64,000 nt of DNA from positions 1,855,001-1,919,000 of the forward strand of contig JAWQEG010000259.1 in assembly GCA_033782935.1 (NCBI GenBank), in the 5' to 3' direction. The translations under genes were made by a program, and so were the position numbers. Numbering within the stretch: position 1 is the stretch's first letter; each line of letters starts with the position of its first letter. Source of the DNA: Petrolisthes cinctipes. Lineage: Eukaryota; Arthropoda; Malacostraca; Decapoda; Porcellanidae. Positions 21,901 to 31,914 of this stretch are shown piece after piece. The notes below the pieces were generated by a model. It was not told the origin of the DNA. It saw only the letters and a list, made by a program, of their open reading frames with translations, and made no database searches.

Positions 21901-22696
21901 CGGACTCTGCTGCAAGGGTTCCACGTGAGTTTCTTCTGGGAGGCCTTCTTCAAACCCTTCAGGAGGTCATGGAGTTGGGCGAGTGTTGCTGCAGTGTGGG
22001 AGATAAAGCGGTGATAATAATTAACAACCCCTAAGAATTCCCTCAGTTTCCTGGCAGTGGTAGGAAGCGGAAACTCATGAACTGCCTCCACCTTCTGTGG
22101 GGGTGGAGTAATTCCCTCTGGGGTGACGCGGTGGCCGAGAATGTCTAGGTGGTCTGCCCCGATAATGCACTTTGATGGGTGTATCTTGAGTCCATTGTCT
22201 TGGAGGAGGGTGAACAGTTCCCGAAGATGTTGCTGGTGCTGTGAATAGTTGCCTGAAGCGATGAGGATGTCGTCGATATACACCATGACGTAAGCACCTT
22301 ATCCATATACCTCTGGAATGTCTGCGCCGTGTTCCATAGGCCGAAGTTCATTACAGGGAATTCGTATAGACCGAAGGGTGTTGTAATGGCAGTTTTCTTG
22401 ATATCCTGCTCTGCCACAGGGATTTGGTGGAAAGCCCTGACGAGGTCAATTTTAGAAAATACTGTACACCTTTGGAGCTTCGAGTGAAAGTCAAGGACGT
22501 GCAGAATAGGGTACCTGTTGGGGATTGTAGCTGCATTGAGGGCCCTGTAATCCCCGCATGCCCTCCATTCTCCTTCCTGTTGTTTGGGTACCTTGTGGAG
22601 GGGTGATGCCCACGTGCTGTCAGATTGCCTGGCTACACCTTGTTTGATCATCACATGGTACTCCTGTTTGGTAGCCTCGAGTCGTTCTGGGAGCAT
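21894..22696 (-). pseudogene. Reverse transcriptase (Ty3/Gypsy)
   Basis: Two open segments cover the RT core. The first has [35 protein letters not shown] (first catalytic Asp) and [16 protein letters not shown]. After a frameshift near 22290 the second begins [10 protein letters not shown] (the YIDD catalytic pair), followed by LGHRVTPEGI and KLREFLGVVNYYHRF, the usual start of the connection region. Catalytic residues are intact but the frame is broken. Confidence 0.85.
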
Positions 22697-22762
22697 ATGT
22701 ATCGTCGTGGCTTGGCAAAGGCAGGAGGGCCCGTTGTAGTAATAGTGTGGCTAATACTTGAG

Positions 22763-23330
22763 TCATGGGATTTGTGGAGAAGTATCAGAAAAGAGTAGGA
22801 GAGGAAAATCTTGTAAAATGTTCTCGTAAGTGTTCGAGTGTGTGATGTGTGTAATAGTAGGTGTTATGCGGCGGCAGTGTTTGGTGGGGTTAGTAGCTCC
22901 TGAAGGTTGGTGTATGAGTCTGTTACATTTGGCATCAATTAGCAAGTCATGTGCCATGAGGAAATCCAGACCCAGTATTGGTGCTTGAACGTCCGCCATG
23001 ACAAAGGGCCAGACCATGAGCTCGTCCTTCAATAGGGTGACGCACCTACTCCTGGTACCATAGGTGGTGATAGGAGATTGATTTGCTGCGAGGAGGTCAT
23101 AAGTGGCAGAAGCCTGTCTCTTGCGGTCCTTTTCCATGGGAGGTACTATGCTCACTTCTGAGCCCGAGTCAATAAGGAAGGTGTCTCCTGACTCGAGGTC
23201 CTCTACCCATAGGAGGGTACGAGCAGTACTGTAAGGGAGAAAAAAGGTACCAGCAAGAGGAAGTTCAGGAGGCGTGAGGGGGTCCATACGTGCTTGAACG
23301 TGGGAAGACAATTGTCGTGTAGGGTCAAGG
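22763..23330 (-). pseudogene. Retroviral-type aspartic protease (Ty3/Gypsy)
   Basis: An open frame spanning 22763-23611 carries FLIDSGSEVSIVPP (the D-S-G active-site loop) and, about 70 residues later, APILGLDFLMAHDL, the hydrophobic-Gly motif near the end of such proteases. The domain sits between Gag and RT as in Gypsy polyproteins. Upstream residues in the same frame are a low-complexity Pro/His/Thr linker. Confidence 0.8.
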
Positions 23331-23610
23331 TGTGGTTGATGGGTGGTCGTGGTAGCGGAGATGGGGTGGGCGTGGTCATCCCGAGCGTTCGAGGGTGTGT
23401 GACAGAGTAGGGGCTTGCCGCAGGTATCAGCGTGTCGTAGCGTGGAGTGTGTAGAACGTAAGGCGTATGAGTGGCATAGCGGCGTGGGTAGGGAGGCCGT
23501 GTGTTGCCTCAAGGGAAGGGTAGTCGTCGTTCCTGGCGAGGGTACATCTGTTGAGGGCCCGGGGTGTTGGGTAGAATGCGGGGCCCCCAGTGACTTGTTG
23601 GGCGTGTTCA

Positions 23611-24820
23611 TGCCACCGCCTCACTTGTTTCCCTGGTTGGTGCGGGGTGACTGGCGGGTGTCAGGAGACACCCAATGGCAAGGTGGGCAGCAATTAGGTG
23701 CAAATTTGCCGAAGCGTTGGTGGTAGTAGCAAAGTTGCGTGAGTGGAGTATTATTATTGTGATGATGGGGTGATGGATTGTTGTGTGATGTAGGGTATTG
23801 TGGTGAAGGTGGGAGATTTCGTGTGGTTGGGGTGAAGTGTTGCTGGTAATACGGGTGGTTGTGATGGGGATGAGTACTGAGGAAGGGAAGACCTGAGTGG
23901 GCATAACTGTCCGGGTGATGCTGTTGCATAACAGGTTGGTGAGAATGAGTGGAGACATGTGTATGAAGTTGATGATGTGGGTAGGTGGAAACGTGTTGTG
24001 AAGTAGGCATATGTTGCTGGGGAAGTGTAGAACTGGAGTGGTATTGTTGAGTCGAGGGTGATGTGTTGGGTACGTGTGGTTAAAGGGTCCTAGATGGCGT
24101 AGCAGTGGGTGTGTGTAACTGTTGGTGAGGGTGTGACAGGTGTTGGTAGTGAGTTGGGGAAGAAGGTGGTAAGTGTTGTGTAGCCAGTGCTGTAGATGTG
24201 GGCATCGTGCTGGTGGTGTTGATGTGGTGGTGCAGCTGTGGTGGGTCGCCCTCTGCGTAGACATTCATAATGGCATCAGCATGTTTGACATATTGCTGTA
24301 TTGGTAGTTGTAAGTGGGCTTGTAGGTGAAGTTGAACAGTTGCAGGGAAAAGCTTGGAATGCAGCCTCTTGAGTATCGCCTCTGAGAAGTGGTTGCCCGC
24401 CTTCTCGTTTAGCTGCTGCATGTGGCATAAGACCGCAGACGGGCTGCAGGCATCCAGTTGTACATCCTCGAGGGCCCTCAGGTATTCTTGATCTGGCATA
24501 CCATGTGATGAGACAATAGCCTCCTTCAGTGCTTCGTAAGATGGGTGTTGAGTGAGTGCAGTAGGGATAGCATTGAACACATCCTCCGGGAGTACTCGGT
24601 GGACTGCCTGGAATTCTTGCTCACTCGTGTAGTTGAGGAGCACCAGAGGATTTCTATATGGCGAAACTACGAGTGTATGTTGAGTGAGAAGTGCCTGTGA
24701 AGCGGCGTTATGTGAGGTGGCCGTAGTGTGTGTGGAAGTGGAAGAGTGTTGTGGGGAGAAGTGTTAGGTGAAGGGGTCTAGCTACAGCTTACGAGGCCTG
24801 TGATGTGGCGTCCATGGTGT
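23611..24820 (-). pseudogene. Gag with CHCC zinc finger (CsRn1 type)
   Basis: The capsid-like region (24080-24643) includes VLPEDVFNAIPTALTQHPSY, ALKEAIVSSHGMPDQEYL and LKRLHSKLFPATVQLHL, the matrix/capsid core of CsRn1-type Gag. After a His/Thr/Pro-rich linker in shifted frames, CYYHQRFGKFAPNCCPPC (about 23680-23735) gives C-x2-H-x9-C-x3-C, the CHCC finger that distinguishes this clade. A Kozak-like ACCATGG at about 24812 could start MDATSQ, but a stop follows at once, so the N-terminus is broken. Confidence 0.75.
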
Positions 24821-25290
24821 AGGCAGGAAGTATGTGGTGAAGTATGGGTGAAAATGGGTGAAGGTGTGGGGACACAAAAAGCACAGCAATGGACCCGAGG
24901 GCAAAATACTGAGAGAAAGCGTTGAAAGTGAGTTTAAAATGTACTTAACTTGTAGGCGTGGAGTGAGTGAATATGGGTAGAGGTGAGGACGTAGATGGAG
25001 GCAGTGTTCTAGGGCATCAGTAGCGATGCACGTAGGATTTTCTGAGGATCGTGCATGTGGCTGGTGTGGAGCACGTGTGTACGTAGTGATGCGGCGATCG
25101 GGCAGCGATGTACGTAGAGTCCATATAGAGCACAGCACGTGGGTACGTAGTGAAGAGACTGTGGTTGTGTGCTGCATGTAGAGTAGATGTCAGGCAAGGC
25201 ACGTGGGTGATGTGGAGCACGTGGGCACGTAGTGGTGTGGGGATAAGGCAGCGATGCACTTAGGGTCGATGCAGGGCACAGCACGTAGTT

Positions 25291-25768
25291 GGTGCTACTA
25301 TAGCGTGAGGTCTACCACCATATGTCGTCTACCTCGGTGCAGCGCGGAGGTCTACCGTGCCTGTACTACGTTGTCCTCAAAAGGGCTGTCAAACTACACG
25401 GTCTGTTCGTAAAGGAAATAATTTTTTCCATTATACAGACATAAACAATAAATTGCACTGCAACCTGAGCCTGAGTGAAATCTTAGAACTAATATCACAT
25501 CTTGATCATTTTTGCTGGAAGATGATGAGAACAAATTCCAATAATCTATTCGTGTCATTCCTAGAAGATATACGAAGTATTTATTGTATTTGATACCGTG
25601 TTTATATTTATCTCTCTGCCTTTATTATAAATATAAATACTATATAGATATAGAAATGATAATATAAGGTTTAAATAAATATGTATACACATACAATATT
25701 ATATTATAGTTCGATGCTGCGGTAGACCTCACGCTACATTGAGGTAGATCTCACGCTATAGTAGCACC
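25291..25768 (+). mobile_element. Merlin (IS1016-like) DNA transposon, short derivative
   Basis: A 478-bp element with 26-bp terminal inverted repeats that differ at one position; both ends begin GGTGCTACTATAGCGTGAG. It is flanked by a perfect 8-bp duplication, ACGTAGTT (25283-25290 and 25769-25776). GG termini and 8-9-bp duplications are typical of Merlin, and the interior encodes the matching transposase N-terminus. The motif GCGTGAGGTCTACC is repeated just inside the ends, as possible transposase-binding sites. Confidence 0.8.
25357..25593 (+). pseudogene. Merlin transposase N-terminal fragment
   Basis: An open segment of 78 codons starts with LRCPQKGCQTTRSVRKGN and continues FFHYTDINNKLH, LSLSEILELI. 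This resembles the zinc-ribbon and following helix of Merlin/IS1016-type (ISXO2-like) transposases, in which a Cys-rich start leads to a basic RKG-FF motif and an SL..IL.LI helix. The DDE catalytic domain is missing, so this copy would depend on a complete relative. The sequence ends in AT-rich non-coding DNA before the right terminus. Confidence 0.65.
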
Positions 25769-26328
25769 ACGTAGTTATTGTGGAGCACGTGGGCACGTAG
25801 TGACGAGGAGATAAGTCTACGATGCACGTAGAGTGTTGGAGAGGATGATAAGGCACCCCAAAGGTAGGTGAGCGTGTGTATGTAGGGACGATGGTGGGTA
25901 TGGAAATAATCGAAAGAATAGGAACGCACATGGTGTACAGGAGTAGAGAAAAGGGTCTAGGAGGTAGAAAAGAAAAATAGGGCGCATAAACGGAATGGTA
26001 GGTAGAGCAACGAAACAGGGGACAGGCATAGAAAAGAGCGATAATAACTAAAAATAGCGAATGGAAGTATAGTAGCGGGGACAAAAAATTACGTTAAGGC
26101 AAATGTGGGCGGGATAGAACACTGGGGAAAGTGAACACAGTAACGAATGCAAGCAACAATTGGAGGTAAAAATATGTACCTGTAAGGGGTACCTTAAAAG
26201 CGAAGCGATGGGGTCGACGTTGGTGAAGTGGTGATGCGAGGCGTAGCTGCAGGGCCGCTGGGAACGTTGGAAGTGGCGTGGCGAAGAGGTTGATGTGCAC
26301 GTGGCGTGGTGGAGCTTGCGTGCATGTA

Positions 26329-26601
26329 CAGTTGCCCAAGAAAAGACTGCAACCAAATTTGCTGGTGTGTGGCAATGTCTGGCAGCTGCTCCAAGGTAAA
26401 CACTCGTAATTTATCAATGGATTATTCAGAACCTAAAACCTTTGTATGGAGGGATGTTATTGGCTTCAGCTAATTACATTCATACTTAGAAGTATAGGTT
26501 CTGAGTGATCCATTGATAAAATACGAGTGCTTACTTTGGAGCAGTTGCTAGATATTGCCACACACCAGCAAATTTGGTTGCAGTCTTTTCTTGGGCAACT
26601 G
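26329..26601. mobile_element. Mariner-type foldback K
   Basis: A 273-bp near-perfect palindrome: ~105-bp arms around a ~60-bp loop. Each end starts CAGTTGCCCAAGAAAAGACT and is flanked by TA (26327-26328 and 26602-26603). CAGT ends with TA target fit Tc1/mariner-derived MITEs. It sits in the Gypsy leader 40 bp from the primer site. Confidence 0.8.
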
Positions 26602-26640
26602 TACGTATTACCTTCTACCAGTGTAACAGAGTTGAAATGC

Positions 26641-26651
26641 CGGGGTCACCA
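26641..26651 (-). promoter_or_regulatory. Primer-binding site, probably tRNA-Trp
   Basis: Reverse strand reads TGGTGACCCCG, complementary to a CGGGGTCACCA tRNA 3' end, directly inside the 5' LTR. Known CsRn1-clade elements use tRNA-Trp; only 11 nt match here. Confidence 0.6.
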
Positions 26652-26652
26652 A

Positions 26653-26945
26653 TTATAACAGTAAGGAAGCCCTTACGTTACTACCCGGGTGAACAGACTC
26701 CAGAATACACGGTACAGTATATTGGTAATACAAGGGGAAGCAGTACATGTAAGTATACGGGAGGCCAGCCTGTCGTGTAGAGTCGTGGAGTTCGTAGTTG
26801 CAGGGGAGCGTCTGTAGTTGTCGAGACGAGTGGTGTAGGATTGAACAACACGTGGGATCGGTGCAAGAACACGTGTGTTGCAGGTGGACGACGACAGCGA
26901 GACAGGGCAGGAACCTCTTGGTACTGGAGCTAGTGGTATAGGGTC
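26653..26945 (-). repeat. 5' LTR of the Gypsy element, truncated
   Basis: Matches the 3' LTR from its inner end for about 290 bp with many substitutions. The segment equivalent to U3 (19191 to about 18900) is missing: at 26945 the sequence changes to GTATTGTTAAACATTTTC. The element has therefore lost its promoter region at this side. Confidence 0.65.
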
Positions 26946-27049
26946 GTATTGTTAAACATTTTCTTCGTCTTCCCCCGAAGCGGCTTCTCGAGAAATCTTC
27001 TCGTCACGCGGTATTGTTAAAGCAGCGACGAAGCAGTTCTACGAAGAAG

Positions 27050-28056
27050 CAAGGCCAATAAGACTAACAGGTCTTGTCAGCCAGTGGTACTGCGCAGCTG
27101 TAGTGACGTCATGGCGTGGTGGACTTCATCCCCCATTTTCTCTCCATTTCCCCCCCACAACCCCCCCAGCCTCTGCCCCCAATCACCTCACATGGTGACA
27201 GGTATGGGAGTGAGGTCGTCTACCGTGATCCCGTGACAAAGTTTTTTCTTCTTTCTCTGTTCAATATCCTGTCGGCTTTTATCGTTAAATTATAATGAGT
27301 TTTGCATGATATGCTTGATACAGCCATGTCAATGAAAGTTTGTGGAGTGAAACAAAATATGTACCAGTTTCAAAAAGGACTTGTGTATTCCAAATCTTTG
27401 CCCAAACTATATGAAATGCTGAAAGAAAAATATGGCATTTCATATATACGCACACATAGGCTAAATCAGGATGTTATAGAACACTTGTTTTGCAGTCTAA
27501 AACAAATGGGAGGTACTTATGAACATCCATCACCTGGAGTGGAGGAAACGTGGTCTCTAGGGAATAGATGGAGGAAATGTGGGGGTAGCTGGGGATAGGT
27601 GATTGCCAGAAACTTCCCAAATACTGGACACCAAGTCTAATTTCATCCCTATTGTATGCAAAACCTGTTAAAATTGCACATCAATTCGAACAGTTAAGAT
27701 GACTGCTAAGCTTTTCATTTTACTTTACCTTGACAAGACACTCACAAAGAGAAAGAGATCAGGATTCTGTATCGGTGGGGAAGACATGAAATTTTATGTT
27801 GCAACCCTTTCTTCCTACAGAATCACACCCACACACTGCACATGCAGTTGCATGGCATTTTCACACTGGGCACTTGGTGGACACTATAGAGAGATGACCT
27901 GTATCACCTTTGACCTACTGTCAACTGACTAGAAAATGAGCCTGTTTATCACTGTTTGGCAACTTGTTCTGTGGTGTATACTCGCCGTGACGTCATGCGC
28001 GAGCGGGACTCATTTTTGCCCTTGTATGACAAGACCTGTTAGTCTTATTGGCCTTG
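27050..28056 (+). mobile_element. P-element-type DNA transposon, deleted copy
   Basis: A 1007-bp element with perfect 30-bp terminal inverted repeats (ends CAAGGCCAATAAGACTAACA) and a perfect 8-bp target duplication CGAAGAAG (27042-27049 and 28057-28064). Termini starting CA and 8-bp duplications are P-family features, and the interior encodes a P-type transposase segment. A subterminal TGACGTCAT occurs near both ends, reminiscent of the internal inverted repeats P transposase recognises. Perfect ends imply recent movement, mobilised in trans because the gene is mostly deleted. Confidence 0.85.
27302..27541 (+). pseudogene. P-element/THAP9-type transposase fragment
   Basis: About 80 codons match the C-terminal part of P-element transposases: FQKGLVYSKSLPKLYEML, then KEKYGISYIRTHRLNQDVIE and HLFCSLKQMGGTYEHPSP. 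The KYG..YI.T.RLNQD and QMGG...HPSP motifs are typical. After HPSP the frame runs into low-similarity sequence. The N-terminal THAP DNA-binding domain and the catalytic core are absent, so this cannot be an active transposase. Confidence 0.75.
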
Positions 28057-28233
28057 CGAAGAAGGACTACCAGTTAGGGTTGGTACGCCGGGAACTGCAT
28101 TGTGGGAAAGAAACTCGTGAGGTTGGTATGCCTGAGGCTTGATTTGTAAACAAACCACCAGCCTGGTCCAGCCACCAGGCCTCATTCCACTGTAGCTACT
28201 TTTTTAGTACACAGCTAGAATATATCCAAGATA

Positions 28234-28484
28234 ATGGAAGATTTGTACCAAACAACTAGGCCTACTGCTCCCAGAGTAAGCCCGATGAGTGCTATAGAGC
28301 GAGATTTGCTACTGGAACTGTTAGCGAAGAAAAAGATAATACATGTGAGGAAAACTGACAGAAAAATATTTGGTGCTAAGCAGGAAGCTTGGACACAAAT
28401 TGTAGAAGAATTCAACGTCCAAGGTTTAGGACCCAAGAGGACACTCCAGCAATTGAAGTCTGCCTGGGAAAGAATAAAGATGAG
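28234..28484 (+). CDS. Myb/SANT-like DNA-binding protein, exon 1
   Basis: ATG at 28234 (context ATAATGG) opens an exon of 83 codons plus two bases that ends at a consensus donor, ATGAG|GTAAGT. Residues 18-83 (SAIERDLLLELLAKKKII, TDRKIFGAKQEAWTQIVEEF, GPKRTLQQLKSAWERIKMR) form the three-helix Myb/SANT-like domain (Myb_DNA-bind_5 type), recognisable by the spaced tryptophans and the RT..QLK.AW..IK ending. Such proteins bind DNA in the nucleus; some are host regulators and many derive from Harbinger transposons. The P element lies 177 bp upstream, in the probable promoter. Splicing into 29100 restores the expected R-A-K-K continuation. Host gene or transposon-derived is unresolved. Confidence 0.65.
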
Positions 28485-28755
28485 GTAAGTGCTGTGCAAA
28501 CGAGTTTATATTTATTGTTTTTTTGTTTAAATCAGCTCACTGTAGAGCCATACAATCAGTACACATTTTTTTTCTGAGAGAGCACAAATATTATTTCAAG
28601 ATAATGCAGTAAATCACAGTGAGGAAGACTTTGGTAACTTAAGCTAAGTAGGAAGTTGCCCTTTTCAAAATAAAATTTGAATCTGTTGGTAAGGTTAGAT
28701 CAGAAGTAATTTCCTACTGTATTGTGATAATGAATGATTAAGAAATAGTTCAGCA

Positions 28756-28935
<180 letters not shown>

Positions 28936-29099
28936 GCCCTCATGAAAAAAAAATAGAAGTATGGGCAATGCAGTTGTGTATCGTAAAATAACAAAAACTT
29001 CTCTATTATTGCCAAGTGAGGGAGTAACTAAAGGATAATAGTATGTTCAGTATTTTGCTAAAGTGAAATAATTGTTTACTTACATTTTATACTTCACAG

Positions 29100-29263
29100 G
29101 GCGAAAAAGGTAAAGGCTGACAATAGGAGGGAGTCAATGAAGACTGGTGGTGGTCCCGCTCCTAAAGATTTGCCAGAGGACGACAACAAGGTGCTAGACA
29201 TTTTATCAGAAGAAATTGATGATATAGGCTGCGATTTCGATTGTGATGAACCGTCATCATCTG
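29100..29263 (+). CDS. Myb/SANT-like DNA-binding protein, exon 2
   Basis: An acceptor (TTTTATACTTCACAG) precedes 29100. With the two bases of exon 1 the frame reads R, then AKKVKADNRRESMKTGGGPA, PKDLPEDDNKVLDILSEEID and DIGCDFDCDEPSSSG, ending at the donor CTG|GTACGT (29264). The basic start completes the DNA-binding domain (IKMR-AKKVKADNRRE), followed by an acidic linker. Open frame, phase match and splice sites support a real exon. The remaining exons are not visible; a reverse-strand LINE begins about 70 bp on, presumably within intron 2. Confidence 0.6.
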
Positions 29264-29331
29264 GTACGTTATTGCAAATACCATTACAAGTTAATATACT
29301 GTACTTAAAGAAATAATTTGGTTAAAGTATG

Positions 29332-30324
29332 TTAAATTTGTGCCAAACCATGAAGACGTCTCTGTGGCAGTTTAGGTGACTTAAGTTTCTTTTTTGGAGA
29401 GCTTGTGGCAGCGTGAACCTCTACCACATGGACATCTTTAGTTAAAGTCTGAGAATTGTCATTAGTTGAAGGGTCACCAGAATAAGTGTCTGATATTGTT
29501 TCCAAGACAGGGAAACTATTATGTAGTGAAACCTCAGAAACGCTCTCACTAGAGCAAGAAGCAACCACTTCTTGAGAGAGTTAAGAGGGTGCTGCAACCA
29601 ATTTAGGGCAAAGGGAGGAGGCGTATGTCTTCACACCACCATCCTTCTGTCGCCTGAAGTTAAGTTGCCGTCTGGCACTACCAATGCTGATGAATTGGGT
29701 GTTAGCCAAGGGGACGATATCTTGCTCAAAGAGGTACATCTTACATTGGCGAGAACACAAGGGGTGAGCATCTCTGCAGTAAAAGCAGTAACTCTCTGAC
29801 TGACACTCAGAAGTAAGATGTGAGTCAAGTGCAGAACAATTACCGGGAACGGTTGTTGCAGTTCCTCCTCCCATGACCAAATCATAACAACAGAAACACT
29901 GTAGGGGACGTTCAACAAAAGGCTTCACCTCAAAAGAGGTGGGATTAATGTTAATGCGATCTGGGATATGCGAGGCATAGAAAGTGAGGATGATCATATT
30001 TTTACTGCCTTTCATCTTTGTTACTCGTTGGACACTGTCTGGGCACATAGCGAGAATGTCCTCTTCTGAGAATTCATACAGGTCCTCATTATATATACGC
30101 CCCTTGCTATAATTAAATGTTCGATGTAGTTTAATAGATTCAAACATGCTATCAGAAGGACAGGGGAGATTGAGGAGCATCATGGCCTGTGTAAGATCTT
30201 TGGCTCTGATTAAAATGCCCTTACCATATTTCTTTATGTGGCCCATTGGTAATAATCCAATTTCTTTCTCCAGATACCGGGAAGCATGGATAAGGTTACC
30301 ACGTCCCTCCCTGTAGTAAGCCAC
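29332..30324 (-). pseudogene. LINE ORF1, zinc-knuckle segment with in-frame stop
   Basis: 247 codons (29581-30324) read NLIHASRYLEKEIGLLP, then GKGILIRAKDLTQAMMLL, and a Cys/His-rich part: LQCFCCYDLV, HLTSECQ, then CFYCRDAHPLCSRQC. These are probable nucleic-acid-binding knuckles of a LINE Gag-like protein. A single in-frame stop at 29581-29583 separates it from a further 80 or so codons in the same frame (29332-29580) rich in Ser/Thr and ending KKKLKSPKLPQRRLHG, a basic tail. The stop may be a decay mutation. Confidence 0.6.
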
Positions 30325-30438
30325 AAACTAAAAGGGTGTAGGAACCCGACATTTCTTTGGGACATGCTCTACAGAGTCATCAAAGATGTTAGGGCAGTAG
30401 TCATTGTCACTGTCAACTACATTGGTGGACCGCATCAT

Positions 30439-30735
30439 CTAAACTTTGCAGTGAGTATCCCCCACAGTCAGAGAATCTTTTGCTTCAAAAGCTGCTTTGG
30501 CAGCAGCATTTGTCTTGAAAGTAATATAGCACCGATTAGACCTACTGTCACTGTCATAAGTGATTCGGATACAAAGAACCACTCCAAAACACTTAAAAAT
30601 GGAGTGGATAGCGCCATAGGAAAGGGATGCAAGTACATTCATTAACATTAACGTGTCCAAACAGCTAACAGGGTTCGTCGACACAACCCGACCTACTGGG
30701 TCTCCACTTACTTGTAGCCTTCTGCATACCACCAT
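30439..30735 (-). pseudogene. LINE ORF1, N-terminal RRM-like segment
   Basis: 98 codons from a start at 30735: MVVCRRLQVSG, SCLDTLMLMNVLASLSYGAI, then FKCFGVVLCIRITYD and RCYITFKTNAAAKAAFEAKD. The beta-alpha-beta pattern with RCYITF (RNP1-like) and AAAKAAFE fits an RNA-recognition motif, common in ORF1 proteins of Jockey/I-type LINEs. The frame then shifts (about 30330-30440) before the next segment. Confidence 0.55.
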
Positions 30736-31150
30736 GACCAGAGAGAGACGTCTCGAGGGCCTGGTCGACCACCGCTCGAAAGTTTGTCCACGATGGTGCT
30801 GAGACCCCCTTCCCCAACATCTGCCCTAGAGGGCAGCACTGTTGGCCCGTACTGGCAGCCTAATGCATGGGAACCATTTAGTCTGGTCTCTCACTGGCGA
30901 CCTTACTAGCATGGGAAGCCCTCTCTCCCCGAAATCGGGGCAGAGCAGGGGCCGGAGCCCCCTCTAGTCTAGCTTGTTAGGTCTCAGAGACACGCAAGCC
31001 CCCCCCACCACGTCAAGGCGGTTCATGTTGGGGGAGGGGAAGAAGAGTGGGGATTTACTTTATTCCAGTTTGGCGATAAAAGATGTTCTGGACTATGGAA
31101 CCTGAATTGGGTGGTAAAATATTGCTGTCTAACAAGTGCAAGAAGACTCA

Positions 31151-31155
<5 letters not shown>

Positions 31156-31222
<67 letters not shown>
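31156..31222. repeat. (GA)n microsatellite
   Basis: Perfect GA run of about 66 bp. Confidence 0.97.
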
Positions 31223-31225
<3 letters not shown>

Positions 31226-31914
31226 AATAGAATTAGAAAACTTTTAATTTCTAGGTGATAAGGTTAGACAGTTGGACACTTGTATCATCAGCATGGTACG
31301 AGTAAAGAATGATAGCAAAATTGCTGATAAACAGGAGTATTCCATCGGAAAAAAAAGGAAATGGAAGAGTAATTTAGCGTTTGTATAAGATCCGTGTCGT
31401 TGTACAGTTCTAAAACGTGAGCCTTGACAAAGAAAACTGGTTGTTTTGGACTGGAAAATCTAGTATCATTATTACAATGAATACTAACACCAAGCCTAGA
31501 GGGATTACAGTATTTGGCACGATAGGACAGGGAATGATGAGGTACAGTTGGCCACAATATAAGTATCACCAATATTTCAGAGGTTGTGACTTCCAACAAT
31601 TCCCGGCTTGGTAACACTGGCTGGAGGAGGGAGGGATGTTGGTGGGTGACTGGGTGAGGTGGGAAGGAATATGGGCTGGTTTTAAGGGGAATGTGGGAGA
31701 GTGAAGATGAAGAGGTTAGTGGCAGGAATCATGGGTGCAATGGAAATGTGTCGAATCAGCAATTCTCTATTTGGTGAATTGGAAGGTCAGTGATTTCTCC
31801 AATCTATTCTATGAAACAAAATTAATGCTCTATTACAACCATTTTATAAATTCATAAATAGGACCAGGATACCAGATCGGTAGCAATATGCACACTAATA
31901 TGTAGGACGGTTTG
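31223..31914. other. No gene seen
   Basis: Unique sequence. A possible half of a family C core (GGTGAATTGGAAGGTCAGTG, TTTCTCCAATCTATTC) lies at 31775-31825. Short open frames here show no recognisable domain. Confidence 0.5.

Larger units (their letters stand above)
25017..25860 (-). repeat. Leader tandem repeats (GCACGTGGGCACGTAGTG)
   Basis: Four or five degenerate ~75-95-bp units in the Gypsy 5' leader, each with GGAGCACGTG.G.ACGTAGTG and GCAGCGATG.AC.TAG. The Merlin element lies between the last two units. Frames across it are low-complexity. Confidence 0.65.
18605..26945 (-). mobile_element. Ty3/Gypsy retrotransposon, CsRn1-like, decayed
   Basis: Reverse-strand LTR retrotransposon in the order 5' LTR (partial) - PBS - leader - gag - protease - RT - RNase H - integrase - proline-rich tail - PPT - 3' LTR. 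The CsRn1 call rests on a CHCC zinc finger in Gag (CYYH...C...C) instead of CCHC and on a primer site that looks complementary to tRNA-Trp, both known hallmarks of that clade. Many frameshifts and stops, and LTRs that clearly differ by eye, show an old, inactive copy. It holds a Merlin insertion (25291-25768) and a mariner-type foldback (26329-26601). At over 8 kb it is long for the clade (usually about 5 kb), due to those insertions, a long leader and a 1-kb post-integrase region. Confidence 0.85.
29332..31060 (-). mobile_element. Non-LTR retrotransposon, 5' part with ORF1 (Gag-like)
   Basis: Reverse-strand LINE: a GC-rich probable 5' UTR (about 30740-31060), then ORF1 broken into three open segments. 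No endonuclease or RT follows, so the 3' two thirds are absent at about 29330. It lies antisense to the Myb/SANT-like gene, presumably in its second intron. Lineage (I/Jockey-like) is inferred from ORF1 only. Confidence 0.65.

Noticed and set aside
28027..28140. Independent promoter motif AACTGCATTGTGGGA
   Set aside because: It is suggestive of a promoter element upstream of the Myb/SANT-like gene, but a single weak match is not enough to annotate.
31288..31617. Short frames on both strands
   Set aside because: No domain, no splice signals, chance-length.
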